Shown: positions 1-9,123 of the stretch, one piece after another
Layout of the letters: the number at the start of each line of letters is the position of its first letter
How positions within the stretch are numbered: position 1 is the first letter of the stretch
Assembly (NCBI RefSeq): GCF_013410565.1
Contig: NZ_JACCFO010000001.1
Location: 3,596,001-3,660,000, forward strand
Length of the DNA stretch: 64,000 nt
Source: Streptomonospora nanhaiensis
Lineage (GTDB): Bacteria; Actinomycetota; Actinomycetes; Streptosporangiales; Streptosporangiaceae
Reading direction: 5' to 3'
Made by a program: the position numbers and the translations under genes
Notes under the pieces: model-generated
Database searches by the model: none
What the model was told of the DNA's origin: nothing
What the model saw: only the letters and a program-made list of their open reading frames with translations

Positions 1-1556
1 CACAGGTGCGGGCCCAGGACGTAGGGGTTGGCGGGGTCGATGACGGTGGCCTCGACGGGGCGGCCGAACACGGCCTCGGGGTGGTGCACCAGGTAGGTGT
101 CGAGCGGGTCGTCGCGGGCGATGAACACCGCGAGCGCGTCGCGCCCGGTGCGCCCGGCCCGGCCGGCCTGCTGCCACAGCGAGGCCAGCGTGCCCGGCCA
201 GCCGGTGATCAGCACGGCGTCCAGGCCGGTGATGTCCACCCCGAGTTCGAGCGCGTTGGTGGTGGCCAGCCCCAGGAGGTCGCCGGTGCGCAGCGACTCC
301 TCCAGACCGCGCCGGTCGGTGGCGAGGTAGCCCGCGCGGTAGGCGGCGACGCGTTCGGCGAGGCGGCCGCGGAGCTCGGCGGACCCGGCGGTGCCGTCGG
401 GGGCGGTGCCCTCCGTGGGGGAGGCGGCGGCCGCGCCCTCGGTGGGCGGGTCCGGCTCGGCGGCCGCGGCCTCGGCGCCGGGCTCGGGCAGCAGCCAGGG
501 GTCGTCGGGCGGCGGGGCCGAGCGGGCGCGGGCGTCGCGTTCGCGCAGGATGCGCTGGGCCGTCAGCGCGACGACCTCCGAGGCCTGGCGCGAGCGGACG
601 AACGCCAGCGTGCGCACGCCCTCGCCGACGAGGTCGGCCAGCACCGCGGCGGCCTCGGCGGTGGCCGTGCGCCGCACCGGGGCGCCGTGCTCGCCGGTGT
701 CGTCGGTGAGTTCGGGTTCGACCAGCGCGAAGCTGAGCGCAGGGCGGGGCGAGGCGTCCTCGGTGACGGCGGCCACCGGCGCGCCGATCAGCCGGCACGC
801 GCTCTCCTCGGGCGTGCCGGTGGTGGCCGAGGCCAGGATGAACACGGGGTCGCGGCGGTAGCGGGCGCACACCCGGCGCAGGCGGCGCAGGATCTGGGCG
901 ACGTGGGAGCCGAACACGCCCCGGTAGCGGTGCGCCTCGTCGACCACCACATAGCGCAGCCGGCGCAGGAAGCCCGACCACGCCGCGTGCCGCCCCAGCA
1001 CGGCGTGGTGCAGCATGTCGGGGTTGGTGAGCACGTAGTTGGCGTTGGCCCGCACCCAGGCGCGTTCGGCCTGGGGGGTGTCGCCGTCGTAGGTGGCGGC
1101 GCGCAGCCCGGGCAGGCCCAGCGCGGTCAGGGAGCGCAGCTGGTCGGCGGCCAGGGCCTTGGCCGGGGACAGGTACAGCACCGTGCCGCCCTCGCCGAGG
1201 GCTTCGGCGCAGGGCAGGAGGTATCCCAGTGATTTCCCCGAGGCGGTGCCCGTGGCTATGATCACATTGCTACCGGAGCGCGCGAGATCCGCGGCGGCGA
1301 CCTGGTGGGACCACGGAGCCGTGATCCCCTGCTCAGCCAGCCGCTCCCGTACGGAGGGCGGTGTCCACGCTGGCCAGTCTTCACTTACTCCGCGGACACC
1401 CGGCAGGTGCTCAACATGTGTCACCTGGGAGTTGCGGGTATGGTCACGCCACAAGCGTCGGAGTGTGGACTCCCAGTGGGCCGCGCCCCCCTGTGCACGG
1501 GGCTCCGCTCCAAACACCCCGACACCCTCCTCGACAGGCAGCTCATGCGATGACAC
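1..1556 (-). CDS. DEAD/DEAH-box helicase (YprA/MrfA-like), C-terminus beyond the left edge
   Basis: About 518 residues are visible and the gene runs off the left edge. Superfamily 2 helicase motifs are in order: Walker A ATGTASGKS (about 101-109), DEAH (206-209), SAT (243-245), then a second RecA-like domain with ALELGVDI and QQAGRAGR. The last two are typical of the Lhr/YprA group that carries a C-terminal DUF1998 domain, which would lie outside the window. Such enzymes unwind or repair DNA. A GTG start at 1556 is preceded by AGGGG seven bases upstream and by an in-frame stop at 1572-1574. It is divergent from bldG, an arrangement also known in Streptomyces. Confidence 0.9.
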   Translation of the reverse strand, partial: MSSHELPVEEGVGVFGAEPRAQGGAAHWESTLRRLWRDHTRNSQVTHVEHLPGVRGVSEDWPAWTPPSVRERLAEQGITAPWSHQVAAADLARSGSNVIIATGTASGKSLGYLLPCAEALGEGGTVLYLSPAKALAADQLRSLTALGLPGLRAATYDGDTPQAERAWVRANANYVLTNPDMLHHAVLGRHAAWSGFLRRLRYVVVDEAHRYRGVFGSHVAQILRRLRRVCARYRRDPVFILASATTGTPEESACRLIGAPVAAVTEDASPRPALSFALVEPELTDDTGEHGAPVRRTATAEAAAVLADLVGEGVRTLAFVRSRQASEVVALTAQRILRERDARARSAPPPDDPWLLPEPGAEAAAAEPDPPTEGAAAASPTEGTAPDGTAGSAELRGRLAERVAAYRAGYLATDRRGLEESLRTGDLLGLATTNALELGVDITGLDAVLITGWPGTLASLWQQAGRAGRTGRDALAVFIARDDPLDTYLVHHPEAVFGRPVEATVIDPANPYVLGPHL

Positions 1557-1727
1557 CGATCGACCCCTGTTTCAGTGTGGCATCCGGGGGAAGAGACCCG
1601 CGCTGTCGTGGTTTTGTTGTGCATAAACAGGCAGAGACGAAGGCCGAGCGTGGTTGAATGCCGCACTGTGGGGTAACGCCCGGCAGAGATCACCCGCGGC
1701 CATTCGCGGTTCGGCGCTGGAGGACTA
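1557..1727. promoter_or_regulatory. divergent promoter region, helicase / bldG
   Basis: These 171 bases separate two divergent genes and must carry both promoters. The only element I can place firmly is the bldG ribosome binding site GGAGG at 1719-1723. No -10/-35 pair stands out. Confidence 0.4.
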
Positions 1728-2075
1728 GTGGACTTGAAGCTTGATCACCACACACAGGACGACACCGAGATCGTCGTCGTCGAGGGTGAGATCGACGTCT
1801 ATACCGCGCCCCGGCTGCGTGAGCTCCTGATCGACCTGGTCAACAAGGGCAACTTCCACCTGGTCGTGAACATGGAGAAGGTGGAGTTCCTCGACTCCAC
1901 CGGCCTCGGGGTGCTCGTGGGCGGCCTGAAGCGGGTGCGTGCGCACGACGGCACGCTCGACCTGGTCTGCACCCAGGAGCGCATCCTGAAGATCTTCCGG
2001 ATCACCGGGCTGACCAAGGTCTTCGGCATCTACGAATCGGTGCAGGACGCCATCGACAAACGCAAGTCGAAGTAG
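1728..2075 (+). CDS. bldG: anti-sigma factor antagonist BldG (STAS domain)
   Basis: This 115-residue single STAS-domain protein is nearly the same as Streptomyces BldG along its length, including the phosphorylation-site segment [16 protein letters not shown] (the serine of DSTGLG) and the tail [14 protein letters not shown]. In Streptomyces BldG is needed for aerial growth and antibiotic production and works by partner switching with anti-sigma kinases. The start is GTG 1728 with GGAGG at 1719-1723. The next gene begins 19 bases downstream and encodes a likely partner, as in the Streptomyces bldG locus. Confidence 0.95.
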   Translation: MDLKLDHHTQDDTEIVVVEGEIDVYTAPRLRELLIDLVNKGNFHLVVNMEKVEFLDSTGLGVLVGGLKRVRAHDGTLDLVCTQERILKIFRITGLTKVFGIYESVQDAIDKRKSK

Positions 2076-2094
2076 TTTCCGTTCGAGCGAAACC

Positions 2095-2646
2095 ATGGCA
2101 CTCGTCCAGCTCACGATCAGCGCGCTGCCCGCCCACGTCCGGACCGCCCGACTGATGGCCACGGCCGTGGCCCGGCGGGCGGGCATCGCGGAATCCGCCC
2201 TCGACGAGATCCGCCTGGCGGTCGGCGAGGCGTGCTCCCGCGCGGTCGAGGCGCATCGCCTGCACTGCCCCAGCCAGCCCATCCAGCTCGACCTGATCGA
2301 CGGCGGAGGGCCGCGCGGCGCGGCCGCGGCGCCGGCGGGCCCCACGCGCGCACCGCACAACGGCCACCGCGGCCAGCGGTTCGAGGTGGTGGTCTTCGAC
2401 CGGGCCCCGGCCAAGGAGCCGGCCGCCGACCTCGGCGGCTCCGCCGCCCACGGCGAGGTCCGCCTGGGCGACGAACCCACCCCGCCCGGCGGGGTCTCGG
2501 GGCTGTCGCCCGATGTCGGGCTCGCCGTCATCCTCGGCCTGGCCGACGAGGTCAGCATCGAACCCAACGAGGACGGCACCGTCGTCCGGATGAGCTGGCC
2601 CCTGGAGCGCACCGACCCGGAGGCGGACTCCGAACTCGTCGGGTGA
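2095..2646 (+). CDS. anti-sigma regulatory factor, HATPase_c-like, BldG partner
   Basis: The 183-residue protein has the N-terminal pattern of RsbW/SpoIIAB-type ATP-binding domains: a helix with ALDEIRLAVGEACSRAVEAH (about 40-60), containing the N-box region with Ser in place of the usual Asn. A poorly conserved Ala/Pro-rich middle follows, then a closing strand (EDGTVVRMSWPL). Its position directly after bldG matches the anti-sigma gene that is co-transcribed with bldG in Streptomyces, so BldG is the probable antagonist. Kinase activity is uncertain because the N-box asparagine is not clear. No good Shine-Dalgarno is seen; translation may be coupled to bldG. Confidence 0.75.
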   Translation: MALVQLTISALPAHVRTARLMATAVARRAGIAESALDEIRLAVGEACSRAVEAHRLHCPSQPIQLDLIDGGGPRGAAAAPAGPTRAPHNGHRGQRFEVVVFDRAPAKEPAADLGGSAAHGEVRLGDEPTPPGGVSGLSPDVGLAVILGLADEVSIEPNEDGTVVRMSWPLERTDPEADSELVG

Positions 2647-2677
2647 TCCGCCCCGCCCGCGCGGGCGCGGATCACCC
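2641..2677. terminator. hairpin between convergent genes
   Basis: An 11-bp perfect inverted repeat, GGGTGATCCGC (2641-2651) and GCGGATCACCC (2667-2677), overlaps the stop codon of the anti-sigma gene and is followed by CCCTTCCTCT. It lies between convergent genes and probably terminates the bldG transcript. Confidence 0.6.
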
Positions 2678-2781
2678 CCTTCCTCTCGGCGGCCGTGCGC
2701 CGGGGCGCGGCAGGCGCCGCCCCCGGCCCGGCCGCCGACGCGTTCCCCGCCGCGGCGCCGCGCGCCCCCGCACGCCGCCCG

Positions 2782-3972
2782 CTAGTCGCACTCCTGGGTG
2801 GACACCGGCTCGGTGGCCTCGGCGCCCCGGCGCGCGTTCTCGGCGACCTCGTGCGCGGTGAGCACGTAGCCGGTCTCGTCCTCGTTGGTGGCGGCGGCGA
2901 ACACCACGCCGTAGACCGTGCCCCGCGGCGAGATCAGCGGTCCGCCGGAGTTGCCCGGGCGGACCTCGGCGCGGATCTGGTAGATCTCGCGGCTGACCTG
3001 CTGGGAGTGGTAGAAGTCGGGCCCCTGCGCGGTCTGCTCGGCACGGATGCGCGCCGGCACCGCCGTGAACCCGTTGTTGCGGGGGAAGCCCGCCACGACC
3101 GCGCTGTCGCCCTTGTCGGCCTCGGTCTCGAACTCCAGCGGGTCGAGGTCGAGCCCCTCCACCTCCAGCACGGCGATGTCCTGCTGGGGGTCGTAGAGCA
3201 CCACCTCGGCGGGCACCTGCTGGCCCGAGCGGGTCACCACCCGCAGGTCCTGGGTGACCCCGGCGACCACGTGGGCGTTGGTCATGACCCGGCCGTCCTC
3301 GTAGACGAACCCGGTGCCCTCGACCCGCCGCTGGCAGGACGGCGCGGTGCCCAGCACCTTGACCACGCTCTGGCTGGCCTCGCGCAGCCCGGCGGTGTTG
3401 AGGACGGAGGGGTCGGGCGGGCGCACCTCGGCCGGCTCGCCCGAGCCCAGACCGCTGAAGACCTGCGGGAACGCGCTCTGGTCGACGATGCGGCGGAAGG
3501 TGGAGAACCAGGTCTGGGCGACCTCGGGCATGGCGCGGTCCACCGCGTGCAGCACGCGGGAGTCCTGCACCTGGGTGTTGATCACGGGGATGGCGGAGTT
3601 GGCCACCGCGCTGCCCACCAGCCAGGCCACCAGCAGTACCGAGGCGCCGCTGACGAGCGCGCCGCCCATTGCGTCGAGCACCCGCGCGGAGTCGCCGGTG
3701 ACGCGGTTGCGCATGACCGCGCCGAGGTAGGAGGCGCAGAACTGGCCCATCGCCGCGCACAGGAACACCACGGCGACCGCGAGCAGGGCCTGGCGGCTGG
3801 GGTCGGTGACCAGGCGCTGGATGAGGGGCGGCGCGCCGAGCGCGGCGGCGATCCCGCCGCCGAGGAACCCGGCGAAGCTCATGACGCCGACGATGAAGCC
3901 CTGCCGGTATCCCGAGACGGCGAACAGCACGACCAGGACGACGAGGACCGCGTCCAGCAGGATGCCGTCCAT
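2782..3972 (-). CDS. marP: MarP-like membrane-anchored periplasmic serine protease
   Basis: The 396-residue protein has four predicted membrane helices in an N-terminal CvpA-like domain (residues 1-125), then a trypsin-like domain with the triad His234 (TNAHVVAG), Asp265 (DIAVLEV) and Ser342 (GNSGGPL). M. tuberculosis MarP has the same design and nearly the same triad numbering, and is needed there for acid resistance. Two cysteines (in APSCQRR and the C-terminal QECD) could form the redox-controlled disulfide known in MarP. ATG 3972 is preferred over GTG 3978 because GAGG lies five bases before it. It is the last gene of an nth-nudix-marP operon, 18 bases after the Nudix stop. Confidence 0.9.
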   Translation of the reverse strand: MDGILLDAVLVVLVVLFAVSGYRQGFIVGVMSFAGFLGGGIAAALGAPPLIQRLVTDPSRQALLAVAVVFLCAAMGQFCASYLGAVMRNRVTGDSARVLDAMGGALVSGASVLLVAWLVGSAVANSAIPVINTQVQDSRVLHAVDRAMPEVAQTWFSTFRRIVDQSAFPQVFSGLGSGEPAEVRPPDPSVLNTAGLREASQSVVKVLGTAPSCQRRVEGTGFVYEDGRVMTNAHVVAGVTQDLRVVTRSGQQVPAEVVLYDPQQDIAVLEVEGLDLDPLEFETEADKGDSAVVAGFPRNNGFTAVPARIRAEQTAQGPDFYHSQQVSREIYQIRAEVRPGNSGGPLISPRGTVYGVVFAAATNEDETGYVLTAHEVAENARRGAEATEPVSTQECD

Positions 3973-3990
3973 CACCACCTCACGATCGCA

Positions 3991-4731
3991 TCAGCTCCCC
4001 GGGCCGCGCGGCGCCCGTGCCCTGGAGCGCTCCGCGGCGCCCGCGCCGGGAAGCGGCAGGGGCTCCACGGCGGCGCCGTCGAGCCACGGGCGCTCCCACC
4101 CGCCCAGGACGAGCAGCCGGTTCAGGATCGCGGCGGTGAACCCCCACACCAGCAGGCCGCGCACCCGGAACGCCGGGCCGGTGCCGCCGTTGGGGTGGCG
4201 CACCCGGACCCGGTTGGCGGGGTCGGCGAGTTCGGCGACGGGCACCCGCACGACCTCGGCGACCTCGTGGGTGTCGGCCGGGTGGACGGCGGAGGGCTCG
4301 CGCCACCACGCCAGGACCGGGACCACGCGGAACCCGCTGTGGCGGATGTACAGCTCGGGCAGCCGGCCCAGGAGTTCGATGCCGGCGGGGTCGACCCCGG
4401 TCTCCTCGACGGCCTCGCGCACGGCGCACGCCTCGGCGCTCTCGTCGTGGGGCTCGAAGGACCCGCCGGGGAACGCGGGCTGGCCGGCGTGCCGGCGCAG
4501 GTTGTCGTTGCGCTGGATCAGCAGCACGTCCGGGCCGTGCTCGCCCTCGCCGAAGAGGATGAGCACCGCCGAGCGGCGCCCGCCGGTCTCGGGCGGGCGC
4601 ATCGCGGCGGGCACGGCCATGCGGGTGCCGGCCCGCGCCAGCGACGCCAGCCACTCGGGCGTGCTGATCTCGGGCGCGCCCGGACGCCCCCTCAACGCGC
4701 CGTCCGCCTCACCGCTGTGTCCATCGGTCAT
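3991..4731 (-). CDS. NUDIX hydrolase, CoA pyrophosphatase-like
   Basis: The 246-residue protein contains a Nudix box with GGSFEPHDESAEACAVREAVEETGVD (about 90-115) and the neighbouring motif LLIQRNDNLRRHAGQPAFPGG typical of the CoA-pyrophosphatase (NudL/NUDT7-like) group, which cleaves CoA or acyl-CoA. The substrate is inferred. The ATG start at 4731 follows GGGGA. It sits between nth and marP, as in mycobacteria, where the CDS has the same orientation. The C-terminal 20 residues are Arg/Pro-rich and of no recognised function. Confidence 0.85.
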   Translation of the reverse strand: MTDGHSGEADGALRGRPGAPEISTPEWLASLARAGTRMAVPAAMRPPETGGRRSAVLILFGEGEHGPDVLLIQRNDNLRRHAGQPAFPGGSFEPHDESAEACAVREAVEETGVDPAGIELLGRLPELYIRHSGFRVVPVLAWWREPSAVHPADTHEVAEVVRVPVAELADPANRVRVRHPNGGTGPAFRVRGLLVWGFTAAILNRLLVLGGWERPWLDGAAVEPLPLPGAGAAERSRARAPRGPGS

Positions 4732-4781
4732 GCTGTCCCCGTCCCTCCCCGGCCATGGTGCCCTGCGAACAACCGAACCGC

Positions 4782-5579
4782 CTAGGAGAACGGCCCATTC
4801 CGGACGAGCGCGGCGGCGGTCTCCTCGTCGGTGGGCCCCTCGCCGAACGACGGGCACCAGCGGGCCAGCGCGCAGGCCCCGCACGCGGGCCGGCGCGAGT
4901 GGCAGATCCGGCGGCCGTGCCAGATCAGGCGGTGCGACAGCAGGGTCCAGTCCTTGGGCGGGAACAGGTCGCCGATCTCGTGCTCGACCTTCACGGGGTC
5001 GGTGTGGGCGGTCCAGCGGAAGCGCCGCACCAGCCGCCCGAAGTGGGTGTCGACGGTGATACCGGGCACACCGAAGGCGTTGCCCAGCACCACGTTGGCG
5101 GTCTTGCGGCCCACCCCGGGCAGCCGCACCAGCGCGTCGAGGTCGCCGGGGACCTCGCCGCCGTGCTCGTCGCACAGCCGGCGGCCCAGCCCGATGATGC
5201 TGTTGGCCTTGGACCGGTAGAACCCCGTGGAGCGGATCAGCCCCTCCAGCTCCTCGCGGTCGGCGCCGGCGTAGTCGGCCGCGCTGGTGTAGCGCGCGAA
5301 GAGCTTGGGCGTGACCATGTTGACCCGCTTGTCGGTGCACTGGGCCGACAGGATGGTCGCGACCAGCAGCTCCAGCGGATTGGTGAAATCAAGCTCACAG
5401 TGCGCGTCGGGATACAACCGGGCCAATTCCCGGTTTATCCGTCGGGCACGTCTCACCAGTGCGAGGCGTGACTCACCCGTGGGAGTCGCGGAGGTGTCGG
5501 AGGGCCGGACGCGCCGCTCCGGGGTCGGCGCCGGCCGCGCGGCGGGCGTGGGGGTTGACTGGGCAGGATCACCGGGCAC
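4782..5579 (-). CDS. nth: endonuclease III, DNA glycosylase/AP lyase
   Basis: This base-excision repair enzyme removes oxidised pyrimidines. Numbering from GTG 5579 gives 265 residues, with the helix-hairpin-helix [11 protein letters not shown] carrying the catalytic Lys159, the catalytic Asp177 in VDTHFGRL, and a 4Fe-4S cluster loop with Cys226, Cys233, Cys236 and Cys242 (C-X6-C-X2-C-X5-C). Homologous sequence begins near [16 protein letters not shown], so the start is uncertain: the frame stays open to 5792 and no upstream start has a convincing ribosome binding site. It heads the nth-nudix-marP operon and is divergent from the crp-type gene. Confidence 0.93.
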   Translation of the reverse strand: MPGDPAQSTPTPAARPAPTPERRVRPSDTSATPTGESRLALVRRARRINRELARLYPDAHCELDFTNPLELLVATILSAQCTDKRVNMVTPKLFARYTSAADYAGADREELEGLIRSTGFYRSKANSIIGLGRRLCDEHGGEVPGDLDALVRLPGVGRKTANVVLGNAFGVPGITVDTHFGRLVRRFRWTAHTDPVKVEHEIGDLFPPKDWTLLSHRLIWHGRRICHSRRPACGACALARWCPSFGEGPTDEETAAALVRNGPFS

Positions 5580-5845
5580 GCCCCACAGACTACGTACCCG
5601 CCGCCGCGCATCGATCCGGAACGGCCGGTCCGGCCGCCGCGACGCCTGCGGTCGATGTCGGCAATATCCACACATCGGCGGGCCGCACGCGGTCCAACAC
5701 GCCGGAGGAACTAGGATCGACGTACTGACGCCGACCGTGGCGGTCGGCTTGTCACCCCGACGACAAGCCGAGATAACAGCTTCGTTTCCCATCGGGGTGC
5801 GATATACGTCACACTGTTGGCGGGCAGGCGTGCAAGGAGGAAGTG

Positions 5846-6529
5846 GTGGACGAGACCAACGAGGTGCTGCGGAAAGCCCCTCTTTTCGAGGCGCTCGACG
5901 AGGAGGGCGCCGCGGCGCTGCGCGCCTCGGTCAGTGAGGTCCGGCTGGGCCGCGGCCAGACCCTCTTCTCCGAGGGCGACGAGGGCGACCGCCTCTACGT
6001 CATCCTCAGCGGGAAGATGAAGCTGACCCGCGCCGCCGTCGACGGCCGCGAGAACCTGCTGAGCGTGCTCGGCCCGGGCGAGATGTTCGGCGAGCTGTCG
6101 CTGTTCGACCCGCGCCCGCGCACCGCCAGCGCCGTCGCCGTCACCGACGCCGTGCTCGCCGGGCTGGGCCACGACGACCTGCGCCCCTTCCTCGCCCAGC
6201 AGCCGCAGGTCTCCCTGCAGCTGCTCAAGGCGCTCGCCAGCCGGCTGCGGCGCACCAACGACGTCATGAGCGACCTGGTGTTCACCGACGTCCCCGGGCG
6301 CGTGGCCGGTCAGCTCCTGGACCTCGCCGAGCGCTTCGGCAAGGAGGGCGAGGACGGCCTGCACGTGCACCACGACCTCACCCAGGAGGAGCTGGCCCAG
6401 CTCGTCGGCGCCTCCCGTGAGACCGTGAACAAGGCGCTGGCGGAGTTCGCGCTGCGCGGCTGGCTGCGGATCGAGGCCAAGGCCGTGGTGCTGCTCGACG
6501 TCGAGCGCATGCGCCGCCGCGCCCGCTGA
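5846..6529 (+). CDS. crp: CRP/FNR-family transcriptional regulator
   Basis: The 227-residue protein has an N-terminal cyclic-nucleotide-binding domain with the phosphate cassette [19 protein letters not shown], a dimer helix, and a C-terminal winged helix ([20 protein letters not shown] as recognition region). It is strongly similar to Streptomyces and mycobacterial Crp, which act with cAMP on development and central metabolism. GTG 5846 is preferred to GTG 5843 because AAGGAGG (5834-5840) is then five bases away. It stands alone between nth and the MBL gene, as in mycobacteria. The arginine and threonine of the cassette suggest cAMP binding, but this is inferred. Confidence 0.92.
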   Translation: MDETNEVLRKAPLFEALDEEGAAALRASVSEVRLGRGQTLFSEGDEGDRLYVILSGKMKLTRAAVDGRENLLSVLGPGEMFGELSLFDPRPRTASAVAVTDAVLAGLGHDDLRPFLAQQPQVSLQLLKALASRLRRTNDVMSDLVFTDVPGRVAGQLLDLAERFGKEGEDGLHVHHDLTQEELAQLVGASRETVNKALAEFALRGWLRIEAKAVVLLDVERMRRRAR

Positions 6530-6562
6530 CCCGCGGGCGCCCCGCGGCGCCGAGACGACCGG

Positions 6563-6586
6563 GCCCGGCCGCGCGCCGGGCTTTGT
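6563..6586 (+). terminator. intrinsic terminator after crp
   Basis: The perfect stem GCCCGGC (6563-6569) / GCCGGGC (6575-6581) with loop CGCGC is followed by TTTGT, 33 bases after the crp stop. Confidence 0.65.
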
Positions 6587-6640
6587 CGTGTCGGCCCTCC
6601 GCGGTGGCGCGCCCGCGCGCTCAGTCCTGCGCCCGCGTGC

Positions 6641-7450
6641 TCAGTCCTGGCCGAGTCCGGCGGGGATGTCGCCGCGCTTGGCCAGGTAGCGCAACTGCGC
6701 CCGCACCGAGGCCTCCGCGGCCGGGCGCACCGCGTCGTCGATCCCGGCGTAGACCCGCGCCACGATCCGCGCGGGGGTGTCGGCGCCCGCGCGCACCGCG
6801 TCGGTCACCTGCGCCAGCCGCGACTCCCGGTGGTCGATGTACTCGGTCAGCTTGGCCAGCGGCTCGGTGCAGATTGGGCCGTGGCCCGGCAGCAGCGCCC
6901 GCACGTCGGCGGTCACCACGAGGTCGCGCAGCCGGTACAGCGACTCCATGTACGCCGACAGGCCGTCCTCGTCGGCGATGACGGTGGTGCCCGTGCCGAG
7001 CACGGTGTCGCCCGTCAGCACGACGTCGTCGGCCGGCAGATGGAAGCTGAGGGAGTCGGCGGTGTGCCCGGGGGTGGCCAGGACCCGCAGCTCCAGGCCG
7101 TCGACCTCGATCACCTCACCGTCGGTCAGCCCCTCGCCCTCGATCCGCAGCGCGGGGTCGACCGCGCGCACCGGCGCCCCGGTCAGTTCGGTGAAGTAGC
7201 GCGCGCCGTCGCTGTGGTCGCCGTGGTGGTGGCTCAGCAGCGCCACCGCCACCTGCGCGCCCTGCTCCTGCACCGTGCGGGCGACCCGTTCGAGGTGGCG
7301 CTCGTCGTGCGGTCCGGGGTCGACCACGACCACGCCGCGCGACCCCGGCTCGCGCAGCACCCAGGTGTTGGTGCCGTCGAGGGTCATGGGCCCGGGGTTG
7401 GGGCACAGGACGCAGTTGGCGCGCAGGGTTCCAGAGCCGTCGATCCTCAT
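6641..7450 (-). CDS. metallo-beta-lactamase-fold hydrolase (LACTB2/glyoxalase II-like)
   Basis: The 269-residue protein has the binuclear metal motif SHHHGDHSDG near residue 75, the downstream ligands ATPGHTADS and LTGDTVLG, and LLPGHGP. The pattern fits the hydrolytic MBL branch related to RNA-cleaving LACTB2 and thioester hydrolases rather than true beta-lactamases; the substrate is unknown. ATG 7450 is chosen over GTG 7453 because GAGG lies four bases before it. It is 64 bases downstream of the Nudix gene and probably in the DUF4177-RidA-Nudix-MBL operon. M. tuberculosis has an orthologue at the same place. Confidence 0.88.
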   Translation of the reverse strand: MRIDGSGTLRANCVLCPNPGPMTLDGTNTWVLREPGSRGVVVVDPGPHDERHLERVARTVQEQGAQVAVALLSHHHGDHSDGARYFTELTGAPVRAVDPALRIEGEGLTDGEVIEVDGLELRVLATPGHTADSLSFHLPADDVVLTGDTVLGTGTTVIADEDGLSAYMESLYRLRDLVVTADVRALLPGHGPICTEPLAKLTEYIDHRESRLAQVTDAVRAGADTPARIVARVYAGIDDAVRPAAEASVRAQLRYLAKRGDIPAGLGQD

Positions 7451-7514
7451 CACACCTCGGTCTCTCTCGCCGGCCGGAGCCGGCGGGGGGTTGTCAGCGG
7501 GACGGGAGGGGGTG

Positions 7515-8300
7515 TCACGGCGTGTCGGGGGCCGCGCCGGGCACGACGACGCGGACGCGGCCGTCGACCTCGCGCAGCTCGGGCCGGACGGGGCTGAGGT
7601 CGCGCGGGGCCGCCATGACCGCGGCCAGCGACCCGCACTCGGCGAGCGAGGCGCAGGAGTAGGCGGTGGGCGGCAGCATGGCGAGGTCGCCGCGCCGCCA
7701 GGCGGCCACCGCCTCGGCGGGGTCGAGCCAGGCCACGCGGTCGGCCTCGCCGCCGACGTCGCGGGTGGACTGGCCGTCGGGCAGCGCGGCGGCGAAGAAG
7801 CGGGTGTCGTAGCGGCGGGGCTCGCCCTCGGGGGTGATCCAGCGCGACCACGCCCGCAGCAGGTCGGTGCGCAGCACCAGGCCCCGGCGGTCCAGGAACG
7901 CGCTGAACGCCAGGGAGCGGTCGACCAGCGCGGCGCGGTCGGCCTCCCAGTCGGGGCCGCGGGTGTCGGCGACCGGGCCGGACTCCGCGGGCCCGGCCAG
8001 CAGCACGCCGGACTCCTCGAAGGTCTCGCGGACCGCCGCGCAGACCAGCGCCCGGGCGAGGGGCTCGGCGGTGCCCAGGACCTCGGCCCACGCCGCGGGC
8101 GAGGGGCCGGCCCAGCGGACGCCGCGGTCGGTGTCGCGGTCGTCGACCCCGCCGCCGGGGAACACGTAGACCCCCGGGGCGAACGGCATGGAGCGCACCC
8201 GCCGCAGCAGGTACACCTCCAGGCCGGGGCGCTCGCGCAGCAGCATTACGGTGGCGGCCGGGCGGACCGGCACACCGCCGCCGGAGTCCGTGTTGGTCAT
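7515..8300 (-). CDS. NUDIX hydrolase, NUDT19-like
   Basis: The 261-residue protein has a split Nudix signature: VYVFPGGGVDDRD, an insertion of about 30 residues, then RALVCAAVRETFEESGVLLAG. This long-insert form is typical of NUDT19/RP2-like enzymes, which act on CoA esters. ATG 8300 follows GGAGGG. The neighbouring MBL-fold and RidA genes suggest a metabolite repair role, but that is inference. This gene is not in the mycobacterial version of the block as I recall it. Confidence 0.82.
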   Translation of the reverse strand: MTNTDSGGGVPVRPAATVMLLRERPGLEVYLLRRVRSMPFAPGVYVFPGGGVDDRDTDRGVRWAGPSPAAWAEVLGTAEPLARALVCAAVRETFEESGVLLAGPAESGPVADTRGPDWEADRAALVDRSLAFSAFLDRRGLVLRTDLLRAWSRWITPEGEPRRYDTRFFAAALPDGQSTRDVGGEADRVAWLDPAEAVAAWRRGDLAMLPPTAYSCASLAECGSLAAVMAAPRDLSPVRPELREVDGRVRVVVPGAAPDTP

Positions 8301-8354
8301 GAGCGCCCTCCCCGGGGGTCTGGTGAACGAGCGCCGCCGCGGCCGGTGGCCGGG

Positions 8355-8816
8355 TCAGTCGGCCTCGACGATCATCTCCACTTCGACCGGGACGTCCAGC
8401 GGGAGCACGGCGACGCCGACGGCACTGCGTGCGTGTGTACCCGCCTCGCCGAAGATCTCGCCGAGCAGTTCGCTGGCGCCGTTGACCACCTGCGCCTGGC
8501 CGGTGAAGGAGGGGTCGCTGGCGACGAACCCCAGCAGCTTCACCACGCGCCGCACCCGCGACAGCTCGCCGAGTTCGGCCTTGAGGGCGGCCACGGCGTT
8601 GAGCGCGCAGACGGCGGCCAGCTCCTTGGCGCGTTCCGGGGTGACCTCGGCGCCGACCTTGCCGGTGCCGGCCGGGCTGCCCTGGACCATCGGGACCTGT
8701 CCGGAGACGTAGACGTGGTCGCCGGTGCGCACCGTGGGGCGGTAGGCCGCCACCGGCGCCACCACCTCGGGCAGGGTCAGGCCGAGTTCGGCGATGCGGT
8801 CCTCGGGGGTGGCCAT
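8355..8816 (-). CDS. RidA/YjgF-family protein
   Basis: The 153-residue protein belongs to the longer, YjgH/TdcF-like RidA branch, with VYVSGQVPM, a central VVKLLGFVASD and a C-terminal VPVEVEMIVEAD. Classical RidA hydrolyses reactive enamine/imine intermediates to ketoacids. The usual active arginine of the C-terminal segment (RSAVG region) is present as HARSAVGV. ATG 8816 overlaps the TGA of the DUF4177 gene by one base (TGATG), so the two are translationally coupled. Confidence 0.88.
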   Translation of the reverse strand: MATPEDRIAELGLTLPEVVAPVAAYRPTVRTGDHVYVSGQVPMVQGSPAGTGKVGAEVTPERAKELAAVCALNAVAALKAELGELSRVRRVVKLLGFVASDPSFTGQAQVVNGASELLGEIFGEAGTHARSAVGVAVLPLDVPVEVEMIVEAD

Positions 8817-8989
8817 CACGCCTTCTCCCGCTTCATGTAGGCGACCAGCTGCTGGTTGCGCGGATCACCGTCGACCGAGGGGCCGGGGATGACCGAGACC
8901 AGCTCCCAGCCGTCCTGCCCCCAGTTGTCGAGAATCTGCTTCGTCGCGTGCGACAGCAACGGCACGGTCGCGTACTCCCACTTCGTCAT
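8816..8989 (-). CDS. DUF4177 small protein
   Basis: The 57-residue protein has the signature KWEYATVPL and WGQDGWELVSVIP, characteristic of DUF4177 proteins of unknown function. A homologue lies beside the RidA gene in mycobacteria. The ATG at 8989 has only a weak AGTGA upstream. It is the first gene of the leftward operon and is divergent from the ATPase pair. Confidence 0.85.
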   Translation of the reverse strand: MTKWEYATVPLLSHATKQILDNWGQDGWELVSVIPGPSVDGDPRNQQLVAYMKREKA

Positions 8990-9107
8990 AGCGGTCACTT
9001 TACTGACCGCCGCCGTCACCACCGGCCCTCGCCCGGGCGTTGCGCCAACCCCGTCGTCCCGCCGGCGCGCAGGCGCGGCGGCCGATCACCGCCCGGCGGC
9101 CGTTACA

Positions 9108-9123
9108 TACACTCCGAGGAGTG
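9108..9123 (+). promoter_or_regulatory. -10 element of a leaderless ATPase transcript
   Basis: TACACT at 9108-9113 matches TANNNT and ends seven bases before GTG 9121, so transcription could start at the GTG itself. GAGGA directly abuts the GTG, too close to act as a Shine-Dalgarno. No clear -35 is seen. Confidence 0.45.
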